From NCBI GenBank assembly GCA_030323885.1, contig CM059186.1:167893417-167957416 (forward strand): a stretch of 64,000 bases of DNA, given 5' to 3'. Positions 11,926 through 23,099 of this stretch are shown piece by piece. The stretch comes from Branchipolynoe longqiensis. Taxonomy: Eukaryota > Annelida > Polychaeta > Phyllodocida > Polynoidae. Under the pieces are notes generated by a model. The model was given only the letters and a program-made list of their open reading frames with translations. It ran no database searches and was not told the DNA's origin. How positions within the stretch are numbered: the stretch's first letter is position 1; every line of letters starts with the position of its first letter. The translations under genes were made by a program, and so were the position numbers.

Positions 11926-12093
11926 GTCTCCCAGTCTGCTGTCTTGATCCCGGCTCCCTCTGGCAGCCGGCCATTGTCTCTGCTGCTGCCGGGAGTCGTA
12001 CGTTCATGGCATTTGACGGGCCATGTCATCACGACGTACGTAATCCAGAGCGTGTTCGCTGCTCGTCACCCCTGTCAACTGTCTTCCTTTGTG

Positions 12094-12546
12094 TTAGCTC
12101 ATGCGGCACATTTCCTCGCACACCCTGAGAGAGAGTTTTGGCGTTTGTAGCAGCCGATCGCGTAGTTCGTTGCATTTCACTCCGCTGACCAGCCTATCGC
12201 AGATCAATGATTCTTCTAGGCCTTCATATTGACAGTGTCCGATTCGGTGTCGCACTTCTCTTATATATGTATCCATCATCTCTTGGCCTTGGTTATACGA
12301 GTTAAACTTGTACCGAGACACAGTCAAGTTTGTTCGTCCTTCACAGTATATCCGGAACGCTTCCCGGAGAGGTTCGATTTTGTCCCTTTCGGCGGCCGTA
12401 AACGTCATTGATTGATGAACTTTTTGCGCCTCTGCTCCTGCTATGTGTGAAAACACGCAGCACTGTACCTTCTCGCTCCTACTCAGCACTCCCGCAGCTG
12501 TGGCGTATAGGTGGTAGGAATGGCTCCAGGCTTTCCAGTTAGCCAT
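12094..12546 (-). pseudogene. gag capsid region
   Basis: The ATG at 12546 lies 27 nt downstream of the primer binding site. The peptide starts MANWKAWSHSYHLYATAAG and includes TYIREVRHRIGHCQYEG and LICDRLVSGVKCNELRDRLL. These match the pattern of retrotransposon Gag proteins of the mag/K02A2.6 type as I know it. The frame is cut by a stop near 12094 and resumes at 11925 with the zinc knuckles. The product would assemble virus-like particles in an active element. Confidence 0.85.
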
Positions 12547-12572
12547 TTTGAGAGAGCCATTTTGCTTCAGTT

Positions 12573-12589
12573 TCCCGCGTCTGACACCA
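12573..12589 (-). other. Primer binding site, tRNA-Leu type
   Basis: Minus-strand TGGTGTCAGACGCGGGA begins immediately after the 5' LTR. It is complementary to a tRNA 3' end ...CTGACACCA, typical of tRNA-Leu. Sea-urchin SURL/mag elements are known to use this primer class. Confidence 0.8.
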
Positions 12590-12720
12590 TGTAATGATCA
12601 CAAACCGACTCCACACAATGACGTCTAGTTTCATAATGCTTTATTCGGGTTCCGCGCAGTCGGCGCTGCCGGCCCGTTCAGGGTTTCGGTTTTGGGTGCT
12701 TGCGTCATACATACATTACA
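12590..12720 (-). repeat. 5' LTR of the gypsy element
   Basis: This is the partner of 8021-8151 with identical length and boundaries. Minus-strand AATAAAGCATTATG supplies a polyadenylation signal. At 131 bp it is short for a gypsy LTR. Confidence 0.95.
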
Positions 12721-12850
12721 GCACTGACAGGAGGCGGTCACACAGACACAGGAGGCGGTCACAGGAACAAGGGGCGGACACACGGACAAGAGGCGGTCAC
12801 ACAGACACAGGAGGCGGACACTCAGGTACAGAGAACGGACACTCAGAGCG
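12721..12850. repeat. Minisatellite, right of LTR element
   Basis: Units such as GACAGGAGGCGGTCACACA continue the array interrupted at 8020. They start with the duplicated GCACT. Confidence 0.85.
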
Positions 12851-12910
12851 CCACCCCAGTCAGCGGGGGGGCTACTTTGTCCCCGCCCTCCCTCTCCTCA
12901 TGAAATATTC

Positions 12911-12961
12911 ACAAGATGGCGACCGGAAATACACGCTTATCGTCACCTGCCAGGGGGCGCC
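12911..12961 (+). promoter_or_regulatory. YY1-like and CTCF-like motif pair
   Basis: ACAAGATGGCGACC at 12911-12924 matches the YY1 consensus, and CCTGCCAGGGGGCGCC at 12946-12961 matches the CTCF core. Both are motif matches only; no promoter or gene start is visible nearby. Confidence 0.35.
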
Positions 12962-13079
12962 AGACTTACTCATATGCCACCTTCTCCCCTCACCCCTCAC
13001 ACCTCACCACACGTCGTTTCAGCCATCACCCCTCACACCTCATCCCTCATCCTGCACCCTGCGGCCCTTACACTTAGCG

Positions 13080-13250
13080 GGTGTGGGGTGTGGGGTGTGG
13101 GGTGTGGGGTGTGGGGTGTGGGGTGTGGGGTGTGGGGTGTGGGGTGTGGGGTGTGGGGTGTGGGGTGTGGGGTGTGGGGTGTGGGGTGTGGGGTGTGGGG
13201 TGTGGGGTGTGGGGTGTGTGGTGTGGGGTGTGGGGTGTGGGGTGTGGGGT
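13080..13250 (+). repeat. (GGTGTGG) heptamer array, ~24 copies
   Basis: GTGTGGG repeats with a 7-bp period almost without interruption. The 100 bp to its left is the reverse-complement flavour (CCCCTCACACCTCA), so base composition switches strand at ~13078. The G-runs could form quadruplexes. Confidence 0.92.
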
Positions 13251-13290
13251 GCCGGGGTGCCGAGTTCCGGGTGCCAGGTGCCGGGTGCCG

Positions 13291-13800
13291 GGTGCCGGTG
13301 TTGCAGTTTCCGCGGCACACCAGTTTGCGAGGGACACATCCATTCAAATGCATTGTGAATGGCCGTGAGCAAATCTTCATACAGAAATATCTCTCAAATT
13401 ACACCACCTAGAATCAACCCACTTGGAACACAGATAGAAAACATATGGAATAAATAGATTATCTTCAATTTATAAGGTTAGGCTTCTGCACTTCTATTAA
13501 TTTTGAATAAAACTAACGTTTTACACTGCGCGTAACGTCAAACTCAAGGCATTGTCAATGGTCGTGAGCAATCTTCATACAGAAAATACAGAAAAAGTGA
13601 AATATCTCTAAAACCACAGCCCCTAGAAACAAATCGCATGGCACACATATAGAAAACATCTTTACCAAAAACATTATATTAAATATATAAGGTTACTGAT
13701 GATGCTGTTCGATTTTGATGCATGCGCAGAAGCGATGTGTCCCTAGCAAACTGGTGTGCCACAGCAACTGGTGTGCCACGGAAACTGTAACACTGGCATC
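13291..13800. mobile_element. Foldback/TIR element with two internal direct repeats
   Basis: The ends are inverted copies: GGTGCCGGTGTTGCAGTTTC on the left and the complement of GATGCCAGTGTTACAGTTTC on the right, continuing through GGCACACCAGTTTGC. The right arm has an extra copy of the ACTGGTGTGCCAC motif. Between them are two direct repeats (about 13343-13490 and 13555-13710) sharing GAGCAA(A)TCTTCATACAGAAA and TATAAGGTTA. No transposase or clear target duplication is seen. It is probably a non-autonomous DNA element. Confidence 0.7.
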
Positions 13801-13839
13801 AAGAGCTTAATATGGTTAGACCGCAGCCAAACAAACAAG

Positions 13840-14340
13840 CATGGGGAGGGGGGCGGGGGGCGGCGACAGGGGGGTGGGAGGCAAACGGAACTCACGGTGG
13901 CCACAATTAGGTGTTGCCAGATCAACACAGCTGCGTGAGCTGCTGACCTCCAGTCCCACTACATACACCCCCCACCACACCTCCACCCCCCACCACACCT
14001 TCACCCTAACCACATCTCCACAGCCACCACATCTCCACAGCCACCGACAAGAAACGTCCATACCCCTCTGCTACCACGCCCACTGGACACATACACCATC
14101 CATTTTCGCCACCACCACTTCCCCTCCCAACACACCCACACCCACACCCTCCCCACCTCCACACACACATACACACAAATCCTCCGGACACCCCCAACCC
14201 CCACCCACCCACACACTGAATATACATATACCATCCGTGTTCGCCACCACCGCACACACCTCACACCCACACGACTCCCACTGGACACACCCATCCCCAC
14301 CCCTTTGCACCACCAACCACATCCTCACCCACACAAACCG
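13840..14340. repeat. G-rich then CA/CCA-rich low-complexity DNA
   Basis: A short GGGGCGGGGGGCGGCG block is followed by ~370 bp rich in CACCCCCCACCACACC and similar. The open frames here are compositional. Confidence 0.75.
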
Positions 14341-14399
14341 GCCCTATGCAACAAGCAAACCACCCGCGTTCAACTTAAATAATACTTGCATAACAAGTT

Positions 14400-15040
14400 A
14401 TACGCCACATTCTAACCTATACAATGCCTGTTAGCATGTCATATATGTAATTATACGAGTGTTATTTATGATTCAACATTATGTCACGTCATTGTAACAT
14501 GTAACTACTAGGCTTGCTACTGAATCATTGACAACTGCTCGAGCAGCATGGAGTTATTCAGTTCAGGACTGCACACATGTGGAGGAGTGCAGTTTGGAGC
14601 TGGTCACGTGTTAGCGAGACTCCATGTCTCGGCATCCACTCAGACTGCCATTGGATTAACTTTGATGATGAATCAACAAAACCGCCTACCCGAGGAACTA
14701 ATGGAGAACCCAGCCATGAGAGGGTTTCCGTATGTCAACATTTTACCCATTAAGAATTGTAAGTGTGGACCAGGAAGCACTGAGATAAGGACACTTGCAA
14801 AATACTAGCAAACCATGCAAGCCAATAAACCACAAACCAATGACGAAAGATTTCAGCATTGAAAACAAGTTATTTTATGAACTCATATCTTATGGACAGG
14901 GTAAATAAACCTTCAATGAACACAATTAAATAAAAATCAGTGTGTGCTTGTGGGACCGTTTAACCAATGACCTGGGCTGCCTTTTTATTGTTTTATCTAC
15001 AAAAGAAGTCAAATCATGTTTCCTGTCTGTCTGATGTCAC
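14400..15040. other. Mostly unique DNA with a LINE-tail fragment
   Basis: An 86-codon open frame at 14548-14808 has no recognisable motif and I do not call it a gene. Positions ~14850-14937 (AGCATTGAAAACAAG ... AAATAAACCTTCAATGAAC) are a degenerate copy of the family E LINE terminus. Confidence 0.5.
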
Positions 15041-15044
15041 AAAA

Positions 15045-15378
15045 TGTCCTAGCAACATCCAATGTCATATCAGGACGGCTACCGACTTGTCACATTGCGC
15101 ACTCATGGCGACTTTATAGTGCTGCCACACTGGGAGACCAGGATGCCAACACCATGACCTGATATCCCACTCAGCCACATTGTCTGGGCACTGAACCAAC
15201 CAGTCCTTGCCATATCCTAATAATGCAGAGTGCTTGGCTATGAAGGACAAGTATACATTTTTAAGTCCTTGGTTTGACTCGACCAGGGTTCGAACCCGCG
15301 AAGCCATGGGTTCGGTCCCCCGATCTCCTAAAGCAGGAGGCGAACGCTCAACTCGTTCGGCCATTCCGTCTGGTCCAT
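15045..15378 (-). mobile_element. SINE family A, full length
   Basis: Tail-to-head order on the plus strand: AGCAACATCCAATGTCATATCAGGACGG through the body to GGTTCGAACCCG and CGGCCATTCCGTCTGG. The A- and B-box regions are well preserved. The tail lacks the AAC repeat. Confidence 0.82.
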
Positions 15379-15379
15379 T

Positions 15380-16630
15380 TGAGCGAAGATTGTTTCTGAA
15401 TATTTCGCCATCTAAGGACCAGGTATTGTAATCACGTGACTGGTTCTTTGCTTATGGAAATATCATGAAGTAAAAAAGGATAAACCGGAAATGACTGCAC
15501 GCTGCAAACAGAACAGCAGAGGCTTAGCGGGAAGCGTTGGCAAATACAGCAACGTGATGATTCAAATTGAATAGTTTACTATTCTATTTGTTTTGTTGAT
15601 TTAATCCCGCTTTGTCCACATAAATGTTGATAGAACGGAAATGTAATCAGAATAACCCACCATCGCAATAACCCACCATAGTCGCCTGACCTTGCCATCG
15701 GGTCGTGACCTTATCCCTTTTAATTTGACCTTCACAGTCCTTGGACACGGTCAGGGGACGATGCCTGGATGGAGTGATTTGATTCTTCGGCCCAGGCTCC
15801 CTCCGTTCATCCTGCAGACCCGTACACACCGCCTCCAAGTTTCCGCGGCCAATATCCTTCCATTGAGGCGGACCCATGATTGTATCAGCAATTTGTTTAC
15901 TCACCATCCACAGCGTTCACGATGTTTCATCTCTTTCACAATGTCCGCTGACATGTGGCGCCATCTATCGGCGGCTGGGCGCATAGTGGCCCAGCTGCTA
16001 ATGGCCGCCGTCTGTTAACTCCCACAATGCCAACCCGCTATCAGACAATGCGCCACAATAACTCAGAATATCTTATCTCTGGGCTGCCCCGTGGATAGTA
16101 CAACCCATCTACATTCACCATGCACTCCTCCACCCGCGTGGTGTGAGTCAGAAGGAGGTAGCCGAACAAGGGCAGGGTCACGTGACAATCACCGTGCCTT
16201 GTAGGATGCGCCATCTATGTAAAGTTGGATGTGAAGCAAAACGCCAGACACTAGCTATGTATTATGTATTACAGGATTCAGAGTCTGGTTTGTCTCTGAC
16301 GGACATCAGGTGGGTGAGGGGGGCTGGGAAAGTAATGTTACAGGTAGTTTGAGAAGGCATTAGGTTTGGTCGTGCGGGGGGGGGGGAGGGTATCGTGCAC
16401 ACATAGATGCATGAATCAGGAGGAGTTAAGGGGTGACACACGGTACGGAGACATGTGGAGTATAGAATGGGGGGCAGGACATGTCAGCAGATTGCGCATC
16501 TGGGGAGAATACAGGTTGTTAGAGTAGACATGTGGAGGATGGAGGTGCATGTGGGTAGATTAGACATGTGGGGGAGGTGTGTGATGTAGCTGGATACTTA
16601 GTATGCGTGCATAATACAAGGGTACAACAG
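15380..16630. other. No gene recognised
   Basis: Sequence of mixed composition with a G11 run at 16376-16386. Short open frames at 15647-15907 (minus) and 15692-16018 (plus) lack identifiable domains. Confidence 0.5.
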
Positions 16631-16639
16631 GTGGGGAAA

Positions 16640-16890
16640 TAACATATATCGGTAGGTAAATTACAGGTGCGTAGATTACAGGTGAGCATATTACAGGTGG
16701 GTATATTACAGGTGGGTAGAGTACAGGTGTGTATATTGCAGGTGGGTATTTTACATGTGGGTATTTTGCATGTGGGTATTGACAGGTGGGTGTATTACAG
16801 GTGGGTACATTACAGGTATGCATATTACAGGTGAATATATTACAGGTGGGTACAGTACAGGTGGGTAGATTACAAGTGATTAGATTACAT
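16640..16890. repeat. 15-16-bp minisatellite (ATTACAGGTGGGTAT)
   Basis: About 15 imperfect units of (A/G)TTACAGGTGGGTA(T/G) occur in tandem, decaying on both sides. Confidence 0.85.
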
Positions 16891-17054
16891 AAGTGGGTAA
16901 TTGACGGGAGTAGATTAGAAATGTGGGAAGGTGGGTAGTGGAGGTACGTAGGATTCGAGGCACTGAGTGTGTGTGTGTGAGTCCAGGCTAGATGGCTCTA
17001 AGACTTAACGTGAAGACAACAGTTGATTCCCCGAATCGCCCCAACTCCCCAACT

Positions 17055-17071
17055 CCCCGCCAGGGGGCGTG
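17055..17071 (+). promoter_or_regulatory. CTCF-like motif
   Basis: CCCCGCCAGGGGGCGTG matches the CTCF core. It is a single-motif call with no supporting context. Confidence 0.3.
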
Positions 17072-17274
17072 TCACCAACACATCGTCAATGCTAGTGGCA
17101 GTGACCATAAGGAAGCCGACGGCAGACAGCTGAAGCTAAGGCCACCTGAATAATGCGTCTAGTCAATCTGGTCAAATTAACAGGAGGTCAACTGCTTTGT
17201 GGAAAGACCCAGGTGTGCTGAGAGAGTGTGCGCGGCCAAATAGCAGGCATTGTTATGTGAGGAGCACATGGAGG

Positions 17275-17975
17275 GCCTAAAGAACGGAGACGGATGGTGA
17301 TGCGGAGGAGGATAGGGGAGCAAAGGGAGGGTGACGGGGGAGTGAGGGGTGGATGGTGGCGGGGAGGTGGTAGTGGGTGTGGAGGGGGAAAGGGAGGGCA
17401 GGGGAGAGGAAGGGAAGGGAGGTGGGGCGGGAAGGCATAGGGGGAGGGAAGCGGCGATGGAGGGGACGGGTGGAGAAGGGGCTGGGACCGGAAGGGGAGG
17501 GGGACTGGGATGGTGAGGGGAGGGGGATGGGGGGAGGAGGGGAGGGAGAGGGGGAGGGACAGATAGGGGGAGGGGAAGGAGAGGGAGGGGAGGGGGATGG
17601 GGAGGCTAGGGGAAGAGTTGGGGGAGAAGGAGAAGATGGGTTGGAATGGAAGTAGGAGGGGATATAAGGGGATTTCAAAGGGCCCGGCGATAGCGGCTAG
17701 GACTGGGAGCAGGGGGAAAGGGCGGGGCTGGGAGGGAGGAGGGCCGGTCCCGTGCGGTTGTCAGGGATTGGGTACCAAAAGCCAACTTTGCTAACATCAC
17801 ATAAGTAACCGAATGAGGAAGTGAATGTCGGGAATATGCAAAGGTCACTTGGCGACGTTCTGAGATTTTACCGTAACTGGTCGTGCGTACAGGTCTCCAG
17901 CAGGCAGGGCGAGGTGGGAGGGGGCAGGATCTGGGGTGGGGCGGGGGTGGGGCGGGGGTGGGGGGGGGGGGGCGC
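17275..17975 (+). repeat. G/A-rich tract with G-runs
   Basis: The plus strand is nearly all purine at 17275-17690 (GGGAGGGGGAGGGG style). After a mixed gap, GGGGTGGGGCGGGGGTGG ends in a G13 run at 17960-17972. Mirror-repeat (H-DNA) and quadruplex folding are possible. Confidence 0.8.
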
Positions 17976-18279
17976 CATTAGGCGGGAGTCGCAGACACCA
18001 CGCAGTACCCAGCGGTAAGTAGACACCATCAGCGACTACGACCACTCCGCACCCAGCCAGGACAGCTCCCTCCTAAAGCAGGCGCGTAATTACCCACGCG
18101 TCTCAGAGGGGGCGCCCCACCCGCCCCAGAGGGGCCGCCCCGCCAGCACACAGCCACTTCCCAGACTGCATCAGCGCAAGGCGGCACCGGAAAGGCCGCC
18201 TCCAGATGGGGCCACTAGGAGGCCGGAGGTTCCCGCTTCACAGCCGCGGGGATGACGGACGAGCTAATGGAGCTGGGGA

Positions 18280-19760
18280 CAGCAGGAATACAGCGATGTC
18301 TGACAGGCCCAATGCACGGTCTCACAGCATACAACTTACGGCACCAGCCACACTGCGAATACAGTACACAAAGCAGTGATGCCTGACAGGCGCAAGATGC
18401 AGTATCTCAGCATACTACTTACGGCACCAGCCACACTGTGAATACAGTACACAAAGCAGTGATGCCTGACAGGCGCAAGATGCGCTATCTCAGCATACTA
18501 CTTACTGCACCAGCCACACTGCGAATACAGTACACAAAGCAGTGATGCCTGACAGGCGCAAGATGCGGTATCTCAGCATACTACTTACGGCACCAGCCAC
18601 ACTGTGAATACAGTACACAAAGCAGTGATGCCTGACATGCGCAAGATGCACTATCTCAGCATACAACTTACGGCACCAGCCACACTGCGAATACAGTACA
18701 CAAAGCAGTGATGCCTGACAGGCGCAAGATGCGCTATCTCAGCATACTACTTACTGCACCAGCCACACTGCGAATACAGTACACAAAGCAGTGATGCCTG
18801 ACAGGCGCAAGATGCAGTATCTCAGCATACTACTTACTGCACCAGCCACACTGCGAATACAGTACACAAAGCAGTGATGCCTGACAGGCGCAAGATGCGG
18901 TATCTCAGCATACTACTTACTGCACCAGCCACACTGAGAATACAGTACCCAAAGCAGTGATGCCTGACAGGCGCAAGATGCGCTATCTCAGCATACTACT
19001 TACTGCACCAGCCACACTGCGAATACAGTACACAAAGCAGTGATGCCTGACAGGCGCAAGATGCGGTATCTCAGCATACTACTTACGGCACCAGCCACAC
19101 TGTGAATACAGTACACAAAGCAGTGATGCCTGACATGCGCAAGATGCAGTATCTCAGCATACTACTTACTGCACCAGCCACACTGCGAATACAGTACACA
19201 AAGCAGTGATGCCTGACAGGCGCAAGATGCAGTATCTCAGCATACTACTTACGGCACCAGCCACACTGTGAATACAGTACACAAAGCAGTGATGCCTGAC
19301 ATGCGCAAGATGCACTATCTCAGCATACAACTTACGGCACCAGCCACACTGCGAATACAGTACACAAAGCAGTGATGCCTGACAGGCGCAAGATGCGGTA
19401 TCTCAGCATACTACTTACGGCACCAGCCACACTGAGAATACAGTACACAAAGCAGTGATGCCTGACAGGTGCAAGATGCGGTATCTCAGCATACTACTTA
19501 CTGCACCAGCCACACTGAGAATACAGTACACAAAGCAGTGATGCCTGACAGGTGCAAGATGCGGTATCTCAACATACTACTTACTGCACCACCCACACTG
19601 AGAATACAGCACCAAAGCAGTGATGCCTGACAGGCGCAAGATGCGGTATCTCAACATACTACTTCCACCACCACCCACACTGCGAGTACAGCACCAAAGC
19701 AGTGATGCCTGACAGGAGCAATGCACAGTCTCTCGGCATACTACTTACTGCATCACCTAC
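18280..19760. repeat. 83-bp satellite array, ~18 monomers
   Basis: Monomers of 83 bp start (GCAGTGATGCCTG) at 18373, 18456, 18539, 18622 and so on, in strict register to ~19535. After that, units shorten and diverge. Variants are linked: monomers with CACTGTGAATA are followed by CATGCGCAAG monomers in three of four cases. A lone related block at ~19888-19925 shows the array once extended further. Repeats this long without spacers are not CRISPR. Confidence 0.96.
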
Positions 19761-19929
19761 ATCGCTTCCTGTAACATAGAACCTAATGCATATTTCACCT
19801 CTAATGGCAATAGTAATGATTCACCGATACTGGGCTGTACGTTGACGAGTCTTACATGTACTGGTGACCTTAGATGTTGAAATGAAGCTGAGGACAGCGG
19901 GAATACAGCGATGTCTGACAGGCGCAACA

Positions 19930-20560
19930 CACACACCTACTTTGGTTTTTCAAACTGAGTTATACAACTATAGCAAATAGCACTGCTCCTTATCTGAACT
20001 CACCAGGATGAAGCTTTCGCATCGGGACAAATGTATACAGCAGTTGATGTTGAGATTGTGAAACAACGCAACATACATTGGTGGTGAAATAAATTATTAA
20101 CAGGATTTTTCAGCCATTCGCGGGACGGGCCATGGTTGTCCCGAATGGATATCAAACTGGACGAAACCACCAAGTGGGCGAGTCTACTTTGATCTAAATC
20201 TCCAGTAACATTTATAATTGATTCCACCAACATATACCAAGAGTAACAAGGTCCCTTTCAACGCGCGAACTGGACCTATCTACAACCAGCCAAGCTTTAT
20301 TTCTAGCTACAATCTCTAGTAGAAATTGCTGATGCATGCAATGTACTCCAAGGTGTCCTTAGAACTCACATCTTGCAACAAAAAGAACCGTAATATTTTA
20401 CCAGTTTAGTTTTACTGGTAAATAGGCAAGGCATTAAAAAGTAAACACTAACAAAGATTGACGTGCGGAATGTGGTATACCTTATATGTCCCAATAGAAG
20501 CGCGCTCCCCAATAGAAGCACACACCCCATTTTAAGATTGGAAGCAGGCACACATTTACA
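19930..20560. other. No feature recognised
   Basis: AT-rich, apparently unique sequence without coding or repeat signals that I can support. Confidence 0.5.
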
Positions 20561-20561
20561 A

Positions 20562-20722
20562 TCATATTCACACTGAATGCACATCAAATTAGACAATCCC
20601 AATTTATTTCAGAGTCATGACAAAAACAAATAAAAATGTGTGATCATATTCAGACTGAATGCACATCAAATAAGACAATCTCACTTTATTTCAGAGGCAC
20701 AACAAAAACAAATCCGTGAAAT
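20562..20722. repeat. Two-copy tandem duplication, ~82-bp unit
   Basis: CATATTCACACTGAATGCAC ... AAACAAAT occurs twice in succession with small substitutions. Confidence 0.75.
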
Positions 20723-21010
20723 TCTTTAACTTTGAATAGACGTGCATCCATGTGCCTGCACTCGCGCAGTGCGCGTCTATTGTGACATATATGGTACCTT
20801 TTTTACTCAGGATTGAGGGAAACCTATGGTGTAGGTAGATGGGTGGGGGAGCAGATGTGGTGATCGTCATTGTGGAGGCAGATGGGAGGGGGACCGGTGG
20901 CTGGGGTGAGGCTCGGTGTATGATTTGTTTGTTGTGTAAACTCTACTTACACGCGGAATGTGTATGTTCCTTGAACTCATCGGATGTTGAGAGTCATGCA
21001 CTATCAGATA

Positions 21011-21068
21011 TTTGTTTGTTTGTTGTTGGTTTACGTCCTTGCAACATCTAAGTTCATATCAGGACGGG
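21011..21068 (-). mobile_element. SINE family A tail fragment
   Basis: The 58 bp TTTGTTTGTTGTTGG...TTACGTCCTTGCAACATCTAAG...TCAGGACGGG are the reverse complement of the family A 3' tail; the rest is absent. Confidence 0.75.
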
Positions 21069-21444
21069 AGACTTTGAGATGAGGAGTGTGCACTGAATGG
21101 AAGACTCACCTGACATCTGTGTCGACTTAACAGTGTCTGGGTGGGGGTAAGATAACAATGGGAAGTGTGTGAGCGGCGGAGACAGACAACCTTCGGGGGC
21201 CTTCAGGTAATCAGTGGAGTAAGTAGCAGACACAAAGTGGCCACGGGTCCTGGCTCCCCGACACACCCCGCGCACATTGCTGCCACTACGGCCGTCTGTA
21301 ATCCAATCAAAACAACCACAGCCCAGCTTGAGCTGCTCCCTCCGTCTTGTACGCCCATTTATATCCAGAACGAGGCAGTTAGGAGCCGTAGACTGCGTCC
21401 ATTCATCTGAGGTGGTTCTCTACTGCTAGAACCACTCCTTCAGG

Positions 21445-21808
21445 TTGGTTGGTTGGTTGTTAGAATTTTCAAGCCTGGCAACATCTAAGGTCATATCAGG
21501 ACGGGTACTGACTTGTGGCAGTGTGCACTCATGGCGACTTTATAGTGCTGTCCCACTGGGAAATAAGGACATCAGCACTAAGTATGACTCAATATCCTAC
21601 TGAGTCACATTATCCTGACACTAAGCCAACCAGTCCTTGCCCTATCCTATCAATGCTGAGCACCAGGCTAGAAAGCGACATGTATCAATTTTATAAGTCA
21701 TAGGTTTGAACTGAACTCCCGATCTCCCGCACTCGTGCGTGAATCGAACTCCCGATCTCCCGCACTCGAGGCCCACGCTCTACCGATTCGGACACCGCGC
21801 CTCGTCCC
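21445..21808 (-). mobile_element. SINE family A body with a different tRNA-like head
   Basis: The body and tail match family A. The head instead reads, on the minus strand, GGCGCGGTGTCCGAATCGGT, followed by a B-box GAGTTCGATTC. A ~35-bp unit (GAACTCCCGATCTCCCGCAC) is duplicated between body and head. This looks like a head-swapped SINE. Confidence 0.7.
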
Positions 21809-21902
21809 ATGTGTGGATGTATGAGTTGTGTCTGTCCAATATCTTACTGTGGATGTAGGAGCCGTAGATAACGTCTAGTTGTCTGGGATGGATCACTCCT
21901 TC

Positions 21903-22040
21903 AGGTCGGTTTTACATCCTGGCCACATATAAGTGCATATCAGGATGGGTACCGACTTGCGACAGTGCGCAAACATTGCGACTTTATAGTGCTGCTCCAC
22001 TGGGAAACACTGCCGCCAGCACCATGACCCGATACTCTCC
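21903..22040 (-). mobile_element. SINE family A, 3' half
   Basis: It contains the tail and half of the body (CATATCAGGATGGGTACCG ... ACTTTATAGTGCTGCTCCAC). The head is missing. Confidence 0.75.
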
Positions 22041-22950
22041 CCTATGTAACTTGTTTAAGGCAGACCTGGTATATTACATTGTCAGGAGAGGATTGTTTCA
22101 TATAGGAAGACTGTTGGAAAACAATTCCTCCAGTGCGTGACGCCCGGCAATTTACACAACAGCTGGGAGGGGGGCACTCCACCAATGGGCACAGAGGAAA
22201 CATATGGTGTTAGTCTTGCATGTCTACTCGTATACCGCGTTATACATCACATATAGCACACCAACAATGCTGATTGGATTCATCAACCAAACATCTTGCA
22301 GGATCCATGAGATTAGAAATCTTCGCTGACCGGGAAACCAGAATGCTAATGTATCGTGCAATATGCGACTGCCATTTCCCCATCACGTGACCAGGGACAA
22401 TGAAGCAAGTTCGCCCAATCCCCTTCTTTGGAATTGCCTTACGGATCCTCAAATAAATACTTTTCTTATAAAAGTGTCTTTACAATTATGATGTTAAAAC
22501 CAGCCGTGTGCCTGTCTAATTGGGGAATGTCGACATTTGTGTGTTCTTTTAATGATGGAATATCTAGGATATAAATAATGCCTTCATTGTTGCATTTATC
22601 TCTGAGGTGATCGACACATGAAGAGTTCAGGCGCAGCACCTGATAAACGCCAATCCAGTTAGTTAAAATAACAGAACTTTACTGAAAGCTAATTTTAATT
22701 CTGACTAATTCAACATTTGTTTTGATTAAATGCTTATGGAGCAATGAACAACAACATAGGAATGTAAACAAATTAACTTTTTGAAGATTAGATTCCAATG
22801 TATATCTCAATTTTGGAATTGGCATTAACAGGTTTTGCTGCTTGACTTTTCACGACGATTCATATTTATATATGAATCAGTTTTAACTGTCTGTCCCGCC
22901 CTATCAATAACACACCGAACGCTGTTCGCTCCCTCTGGCGTCAACTCGAG
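22041..22950. other. No feature recognised
   Basis: AT-rich, apparently unique DNA. A 70-codon minus frame at 22240-22452 has no identifiable domain. Confidence 0.5.
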
Positions 22951-23099
22951 TTGATTGCGCATGCTCCGCGGCCTACATCAGGCTGCCACAGGAAACACGA
23001 GCCAATTACCCGACACCCTGCGCGCCTTTGTGCGCTTTACGTGATTCGCAGTCTGATTCCGGCGTCGTATTTATCAGACCCAGCCCACACCACACCTGA

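Larger units (their letters stand above)
8021..12720 (-). mobile_element. Complete Ty3/gypsy LTR retrotransposon, inactivated
   Basis: The 4.7-kb element is bounded by 131-bp LTRs and flanked by the 5-bp target duplication GCACT (8016-8020 and 12721-12725). On the minus strand the order is 5' LTR, Leu-type primer site, gag, zinc-knuckle nucleocapsid, protease, reverse transcriptase, RNase H, integrase, polypurine tract, 3' LTR. This order is diagnostic of Ty3/gypsy. Gag and the zinc knuckle look like the mag/SURL (K02A2.6-type) lineage. I count 8 differences between the LTRs, so the insertion is not recent. Nonsense codons and altered catalytic residues make it defective. No envelope gene is visible. 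Confidence 0.95.

Noticed and set aside
14548..14808. 86-codon ORF as a small gene
   Set aside because: No homology pattern, no splice context and adjacent LINE-tail debris; chance ORF is more likely.
18280..19760. CRISPR-like repeat array
   Set aside because: Units are 83 bp, contiguous and without unique spacers, in a eukaryotic genome; it is a satellite.
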